Part shown: positions 57,786 through 64,000 of the stretch, piece by piece
Layout of the letters: each line of letters opens with the position of its first letter
How positions within the stretch are numbered: the first letter of the stretch is position 1
Origin: Casuarina equisetifolia
Lineage: Eukaryota; Streptophyta; Magnoliopsida; Fagales; Casuarinaceae
Length of the DNA stretch: 64,000 bases
NCBI GenBank assembly: GCA_028551475.1
Contig: CM052357.1
Location: forward strand, 3,658,001 to 3,722,000
Reading direction: 5' to 3'
Notes under the pieces: generated by a model
What the model was told of the DNA's origin: nothing
The model's database searches: none
The model's input: only the letters and a program-made list of their open reading frames with translations
Made by a program: the position numbers and the translations under genes

Positions 57786-58930
57786 AATCAGTGGTTCAAG
57801 CTTTCTAGTAACAATGGTGACTTTTCATGTTATACAAGTTTGTCATATGGAGATAGTTGTTCTTGAAAATTTGCACTATTGAACTTACTCAAACCTCCAA
57901 TCCTTTGTTTAGCTTTTTACTTCTAGGTTGTTTTAGTGAGATAGATTGGACATAGTCCTGAAAGAAATGGGGGGTTTTTGATTCTGAGTATGATGAGTTG
58001 AAGTAAAACTAAGGGAGAGGATATATGAAGCCAAGATGTAGGGCGTGGAGAGACAATCAGACTTTGTGTACTTAAAAGATTGGTTATACTTGGGAAAAAT
58101 TACTGAGCATTGGGTTTTCAGAGAAATTATGGTTATTCCATGAAAGTGGAAAGAGCAAGCTGATTCTGAAACTACTGATCCCCCTTGTCCTCTCACACCC
58201 ACTGTGCCATGTGACGTACTGCTGTTCGGAGAGGACAAATACTTCCCAGAATGTAGTTGATCGTATGTGCTGGGGCATAATGGGTTTGATCGTGTGCCTG
58301 AACCTGCAATGGTGAGATAATTTATCAACTATGCTGCAGGGTTGCTTAATTCATTCTGCTGTGAGGTTAAGTTTAAGATCTTTATTTTCTATCACCGTTG
58401 CACCAGAACTGGCAAGGTGTCTGCTATTGGTGTTTTCAGAACTAAAGAGCTCTAGTCATTGACTAAAACCACTTAAATAGTTTGACAGGGTTTCGTGTTG
58501 TTCTTTTTTCTGGATTCAATCTGCTAACCCTGATTGACCGTCTTACCCATATCCCTGCACTGTACTTCACAAGGGCATGACAAAACTGCAGCTCGCTACT
58601 TAAAACTGCCACACCACGGGCGTGCATTGACTTCCAATGGCAAGTTCAGGAAAATTCAGTTTCATATTTTAGTGGAAGTATACGTTTCGGCTTCCCTAAG
58701 AGGGCAATCTATTCATCATAATAAGCAAGGAAATGTCTTGAGGCAACCCATTCTAGATTTCGTATTCCCTTAAGTAATTCAGTCATACTTCTTGAGGAAA
58801 TGTGTTAAATGTTTAATCTTTAATCTATGGCACTTTTGGATTTAATCTCCTGTTCGTGGGAGCAAGTGTGAAAGAGAAACTGGCACAAAATTGGCCTAGA
58901 ATAAATAAATTGATGGCCTAAATGCAGGAT

Positions 58931-59464
58931 GACTTCAAATTATATAGAGTCAGCTATTTAGCAAAAACATGAAGAGTAAGGTGAAAAAAATGGTTTCCAC
59001 CATAAAATAAACTAGCCTCTTGAACATGGCTTTCAAGGAAATGTTGTCTATAGAGCAACAAGCATATGATACACAGTGCTTATGCTATAAGGGGCTATTC
59101 CCATGTTAATAACAGATCACCCACTCCAGAATAAACATCTGGAGATTTTACTTTTTCTTTCCTCTTTCTTTCTTTCTTTTTTTTTTCCCTTTTTCTTTTT
59201 TTCTTTTTTTATTTTTTTTTTTATTTTTATTTTTTTTGGGTGACTCTCTTGGCATCAAGTGCTGGCCATTATCAAAAGCATACAAAGCCCTCTAAAAGAG
59301 AGAAGTTTTAACAGCGACTGAATATGCTTTACAATTACAGTGTTGACCACAACAAAAATGAAAACTAGAAGTCACTGTACATGAATCTGGTAGGAGATTT
59401 AACATCGTGCCTTTCCGCTGACAGAAGTTTCCCACGTCGTTTACAGAAAATAAATTAAAATGGA
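58931..59464. other. Spacer between duplication and CUL4 end
   Basis: Contains the CUL4 3' UTR (from the minus strand, length unknown) and a long T/C tract (59151-59237). No gene is seen in the rest. Confidence 0.5.
59151..59237. repeat. Long T/C-rich tract
   Basis: Almost pure pyrimidine on the plus strand (ctttct runs grading into long T runs with a few A). On the CUL4 sense strand it is purine-rich and lies about 230 bp beyond the stop codon. Confidence 0.85.
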
Positions 59465-62400
59465 TCAGGCCAAGTAATTGTATATCTGTGGGTTATTCTT
59501 GTCACGCTCCAGATACTCCCTGTCAATCAGGCTTTCAATCCTCTTCTTCAAATCAGCTGGCTTTATTGGAAACTTGAGCTGTTCACAGAGACAACACCAA
59601 AAAACACCAGCAAAGAAACTAAATATCCGCACCATATCAATAATCACATTGTGTTTAAACATAGTTTAGAAGAGCACTTCCATAATCATAACTTATCCCT
59701 AATTAGTAAAAATTTTATCTTTTCTAAAGGAGAGGGGAAACCATTTACCTGTTGGAAGAGTTCAGTTATCAGAAGTGTGTGACTCAGAACTTTCCTGGTC
59801 TTCATTATTCGAACGATAGCGGCATCAACCTACAATCATCGAGCAAGTAAAGCAAGAAGTTATGTGTAAATAATATAGAGTTTCAATTGAGACTTAAAGA
59901 TAATATTAGAAAGTGTATTGATATAGGAATGAGACAATGTCTAACCTGATATTGTCGATCCTGAAATACTCTCTCCGTCGTGCTTGTATTCTCCTCCACA
60001 GTTTCCTTCATCTGTATTGCATTTACCTGAACCCAAAAATGTGGTGTAAGTTTCAATCCTCACTAATAAGTGCGAACCAAATTTGTCCAGCAGCTTTTAC
60101 AGCCAAGGTAAAATGTTATTCGAGTTTACAAATTCATTTTCAAAACTGGGTTTATGCACGTTTGGGATCATAATCACCATCTTGTTAGTTACTATACAAA
60201 TAGATTTACCTTTATACGGTAAAGAGGAGCTGTAAATCCTTCATTGAACATGAATGAATCATCGTCCTCCACATCTCTACCTTTGGGCAACTGGGTTGAT
60301 GGGAAAAGGGGGAAAAGTCAAAAAGGAAAAAAAAAAAATTATAAAAGAAAACCCAGCTATGTTATTTTAACTAAAATTACCCACCTTTTGTAGGACTCGA
60401 ACTTTTCCGCAAGCAAGAGACTGCAGAGTCCTCCTTAGCTCCTTATCCTCAATTCCAGTTGAGTCTTTAACATCTTGAAAACTCAGCTTCTCGGCATCAT
60501 TAAATAGCATCAACACAACAGTCTGGAATACAAACGATCAGCAGGATACAATAAGTTCCCACTTGGGTACTTAAAAATAAATGAAAGCGAAAGAAAAATA
60601 CAGAATACTGACACAACAAAGTACAATGGCCTAAGAGAAACCAACCTGAAATAGTGAAACTGCAAGCTCCTTTTTCCCTTTGGGAAATTCAGCTTTTAAC
60701 ACACAGTGACCTAATGAATTTTGCCACATTAAGCGCCTCCCACTGTACTTGCTCAAGTAGAACTCCTTGAAAATATCCTATTGAACCAAGTAAAAGAAAA
60801 GACTCAGACGGATGTTTAGAAGTACAACGGCATTGCCTACAAATTGATATCTGGCGGTGTTCCCCAACCTGGTAGACATTCAGTTCATGAGGAAGTCTGA
60901 CATCCATGGGTGGATATGTTGGCCAGTACCTACGGTTAGTGCCAAAAGAAAAGCAGCTAAGCTCCTTGAGAACATTCAATCGATAAATTCAGCAATGTGT
61001 TGTCAGTAGGCCAAGACCTACCCTGTTGTCAAAACATGCACACTCATTTCAATTCCTGATGGGAGTTTCGTCCTGGCCTGAGATGATTGTTTGAAGGACT
61101 CATTTATCTCTTTTGACAATTCAATGTCCTGAAACATTTCACCAAATACCAAAGGAAATGTCATTAAGTAACCTTTATAAACGCTGATGAGGTGACTTTT
61201 TCCTAATGGATAAACAAACAAACCACGGACAAAGAGCTTTAGATATAAAAGCTTATAGGTTATCTTGAAAATCCATATTGATAAAGTGACGAGTTATCTT
61301 GAGGTCATCAAACTGCCTACAGAAAGCTCATATGATGGGGCTACCATAGAAAGTAGGCCAAAGAATTCACACCATAAAACGTAAACAGAATGCAAAATTA
61401 ACTAGACGTGATCTCCATCTAGGTGTTAATCAAGTCCTAATTCTTGGAATATACATCACAACTTAATCCACCAATCAAGATCCAAATGGTTCAGCAGAAA
61501 AGAATTGAAAACGTCAATCCAAGAATATTCATACCATTCCCCAAGTGGAAACATGCAATTTCTATGTAAAAACGATTCTTGAATAGCTCAAAGGAGTTAC
61601 AGAAAATAAAACTGTCCCCATTCCAAGACCACCAGGGGCTAGACCTAGACCAACATAGTAACACTTACTCTCATATGAAAGACTGCGTAGCTTACACCAG
61701 GAACCTACTATAACTATCAACTCAAGAGAAAACTAGTCGAGATTCTTGTCTTCGCTTTATATTCTATAGAGCTTGCCCAGTTGGACCTAAACTAGATTTC
61801 AACACCAAAGTACATGGATGGTCTGAAAGGACAATACATTACGGCTATCCTCCCATATGAAAATGATTCTGTCCACAAGCTAATAAGACAAAATGTCCCA
61901 TCCATTCATGACATCATTATGTATTTTGAAGCATTACCTAAAGGAAATAACTGAAGGTGATTAAGTGATACATCCGAAGAAACAGATAAATCTCAATACT
62001 CAACAAAATTTATAAGGATCTAAGAGTAGCATACTTTGAACATCCCTTCAAGTTTGTTTGTAAATTGGCTGCCACACTCTGTCTTCAGCTGTATTAGCAA
62101 TAAATAGTTCGTTAAACATATGAATTCATGGAAAACATTCAGCAAACATGTTTACATCTTAAATTATATATATTTAACCTTAGAGATCATTGACTTCTCT
62201 GCGTCAATAGAAGCACTCTTCCCCAAAAGCAGCCTTTTTGCAAGATCCTTCTTGTAGAATGCTTCAAACACGTCTTTGCCCTTTGGTGATAAGAGAAAAA
62301 TATGAGACACGTTTCCTTCAATAGTAAATGGCACCAAAAGAAACAAAACCACTAATAGAAAGTAGAACCATTAGTTAATCCATCCAAGAGTTTAACTAAC

Positions 62401-64000
62401 CTGGATAAATCTGAATAGAACCAAAACTTTATCAAGAGTACCCTCCAATTCTTCCTCAGAAGTACCCTTATTCCCAGCACGAAGCTTCTCATCCAGAAAC
62501 TTTGCAATCAGCTCAGCAGGTCGGTTCTATTTAAAGAGGAACAAACATTGTGCTTTCAGTCAAAGATTGAAATACATCAGAAATAATGACCTAATAGGTT
62601 ATATAAAGGAATTTGTATGCACAACCCTTGTCAAGAATGCCAGTCATTTACTGAAAATTCTAGCAAAAACAGCCCCGTAAAATAAGCTACATTCTCTCCC
62701 TATCCAAAGATCAAGGAAAAGTACATTGTTTGATACTGTGATGCCCCTTTTCTGCATATGCAGAAGCAATCGCACATGTGAAATTCAAGAAAAGTTTGTT
62801 TTCATTCATGTTAATCTATTTAAGACTTGAAGCAATTCCAGTCGGTCAAAGGGGGAGCCTTAAAACGTTAAAGGTGACTTTTAGAGGTTGTATCCAAGAA
62901 CTTTCTTTTTGACAAGCATATTGGATCTGGTTGTAACTTTTTCATACAATTAAAAAATAATAATTATAAGATACAATTTTCTAAAAATAAAAAATTCCAA
63001 CTAATGAGCTTCAAGTCCTTAAATCCAAACACTCAACAGGTTGGTTGCCACCTGCCATCCTTCTTCTGTTCTAGACCATGCAAAGCAAACAGTCTAACAA
63101 CCGCTTAAAGAAATGAAGATTTTGAGTAACTTCTTATGAAGAAATCAAAGTGTTTTATATGGGTAAACCAAGAAGTTGGAAGCCTACTCAGAAGGTGCAT
63201 GCCAACGTATCTACCTAACCATCATCAGCCAAAATCAGGCCATTGCAAACACTGATAAGGCATACTATCATGCTATACATGGACTACTGGCATTATTGAC
63301 ACACAAAAGCATTGGAATTCTTTTTGTTTATTCTTAATTAGGTAAGTTAACATTTATATACCAGTAGAATATTGAAATCATGATGCTACCCAGTCAAATC
63401 AGGTTTCAAAAGTGTGAATAATATTTTCACTATTTCACTTTGGATACGAAGCATTTTGTCCACATTGGCCCCAGAAAGACAGGAATTAGGAAGATGGTTC
63501 ACGACACAGTCCTATCCTACAGCATTTTTGAATTTCAGAGGCCTCTTTTAAAACCAAAGCCACTCACTGGCACTTAAACAGCTCCAGAAATTTATTATGG
63601 CACCAAACTAACCCCTTTTTACAAGGCAAATTCCAAAATATGACCAATATAGTATTCCAATGACTCTGAGAAGGACGTGGCTAAAAGCACATCAAAAGAA
63701 ATTTAATTTGAAATCTAGTTTCATTTAAGTTTATGGAAAATCAAAATTTTATAATTGTTACTCCTGAACTTAACTGGAAGCAAACACTCACAAATTACTA
63801 AATCACACTTCCATGTTTCTATTTCATTTTTCCTACTTCTCTACCTTGCAACGCCTTACATGAAAATTCATTATGGATTCCACATCTGCACAAATTATGA
63901 ATCACATAGACAACAAAGGGAACAAGAAAACAGCAAAGAAATTTATTACCTGGCGAAGATTGATCAGATGCTCAAATGCGTCCTTGATGGTATTGCAAAA
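59465..64000 (-). CDS. CUL4: Cullin-4 (CUL4), C-terminal part, 12 exons, cut by window end
   Basis: CUL4 is the scaffold of CRL4 (DDB1-DCAF) ubiquitin ligases in nucleus and cytosol, acting in light signalling and DNA repair. Exons on the minus strand: 64000-63950 (cut), 62526-62401, 62280-62179, 62088-62035, 61128-61022, 60929-60869, 60777-60646, 60522-60385, 60290-60210, 60026-59946, 59829-59749, 59578-59465. All joins are GT-AG and in frame, giving 375 aa and TGA at 59467-59465. Visible: cullin homology from [17 protein letters not shown], the [18 protein letters not shown] segment, and [20 protein letters not shown] leading to the RBX1-binding region. The C-terminal neddylation domain has IVRIMKTRK, whose first Lys (codon 59802-59800) is the expected NEDD8 site. 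The end, IYNYLA, is that of plant CUL4. About half the usual length (near 790 aa) lies beyond the window. No damage seen. Confidence 0.96.
62527..63949 (-). other. Long CUL4 intron (1423 bp)
   Basis: It separates the exon ending HLINLRQ from the one starting [10 protein letters not shown]. The donor GTAATAAA and acceptor AAATAG are canonical, and the phase is 0. All other visible introns are shorter (90-183 bp, plus one of 906 bp at 61129-62034). I see no embedded gene in it. Confidence 0.9.

Larger units (their letters stand above)
53800..58930. repeat. Tandem duplication, unit 2 (about 5.1 kb)
   Basis: Head-to-tail copy of unit 1 (see the block list there). It differs by a replaced segment at about 55735-56215 and an insertion at about 57107-57785, and lacks the counterpart of 50490-51060. 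The OEP7-like gene in this unit is strongly altered. Confidence 0.9.

Noticed and set aside
59465-59662. Continuous 65-codon frame at the end of CUL4 starting MFKHNV
   Set aside because: Its first 27 codons are intron; the real exon starts at 59578 after a CAG acceptor, which joins ELFQQ to LKFPIKP in frame.

Overview
The window is nuclear DNA of a dicotyledonous plant. The evidence is AT-rich intergenic DNA, spliced GT-AG genes, plant-specific families (9-cis-epoxycarotenoid dioxygenase with a plastid transit peptide, an F-box/kelch protein of the Arabidopsis At1g30090 type, a chloroplast outer-envelope OEP7-like protein, plant cullin-4) and Ty1-copia retrotransposons. A woody eudicot such as grapevine is my best guess from the look of the NCED and the repeats, but that is inference only.

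Layout. 1-3.7 kb: AT-rich, with no supportable gene. 4.06-5.89 kb (minus): intact, intronless NCED (610 aa), the regulated step of abscisic acid synthesis, with a TATA box, a proximal ABRE/G-box and repeat-rich upstream DNA to about 6.9 kb. 7-22.6 kb: gene-poor, with decayed reading frames and a five-unit tandem repeat at 14.6-15.6 kb. 22.7-23.5 kb: a chimeric patch made of a broken NCED fragment followed by pieces of a C2H2 zinc-finger-like locus. 23.92-29.32 kb: a complete, young copia element (LTRs differing by two substitutions and one 2-bp indel, 5-bp target duplication, open 1556-codon polyprotein) inserted into that locus, whose other part lies at 29.4-29.8 kb. 31.0-33.65 kb (minus): a second, decayed copia element with stop codons, cut off inside integrase and fused to an LTR terminus. 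37.0-37.24 kb: another, shortened copy of the zinc-finger-like locus. 39-45 kb: gene-poor, with simple and tandem repeats. 46.07-47.29 kb: intronless F-box/kelch gene. 48.84-58.93 kb: a head-to-tail duplication of about 5 kb; the first unit holds an intact OEP7-like gene, the second a diverged copy with an expanded His tract. 59.47 kb to the window end (minus): the C-terminal half of cullin-4 in 12 exons, with cullin-homology and neddylation regions.

The genes do not form a pathway or operon. NCED belongs to ABA synthesis, the F-box/kelch protein and CUL4 to two different classes of ubiquitin ligase (SCF and CRL4), and OEP7 to the plastid envelope. I see no sign of a new defence or mobile system. 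The most unusual structures are the mosaic NCED/zinc-finger patch split by a young copia element, and the OEP7 tandem duplication with asymmetric decay.
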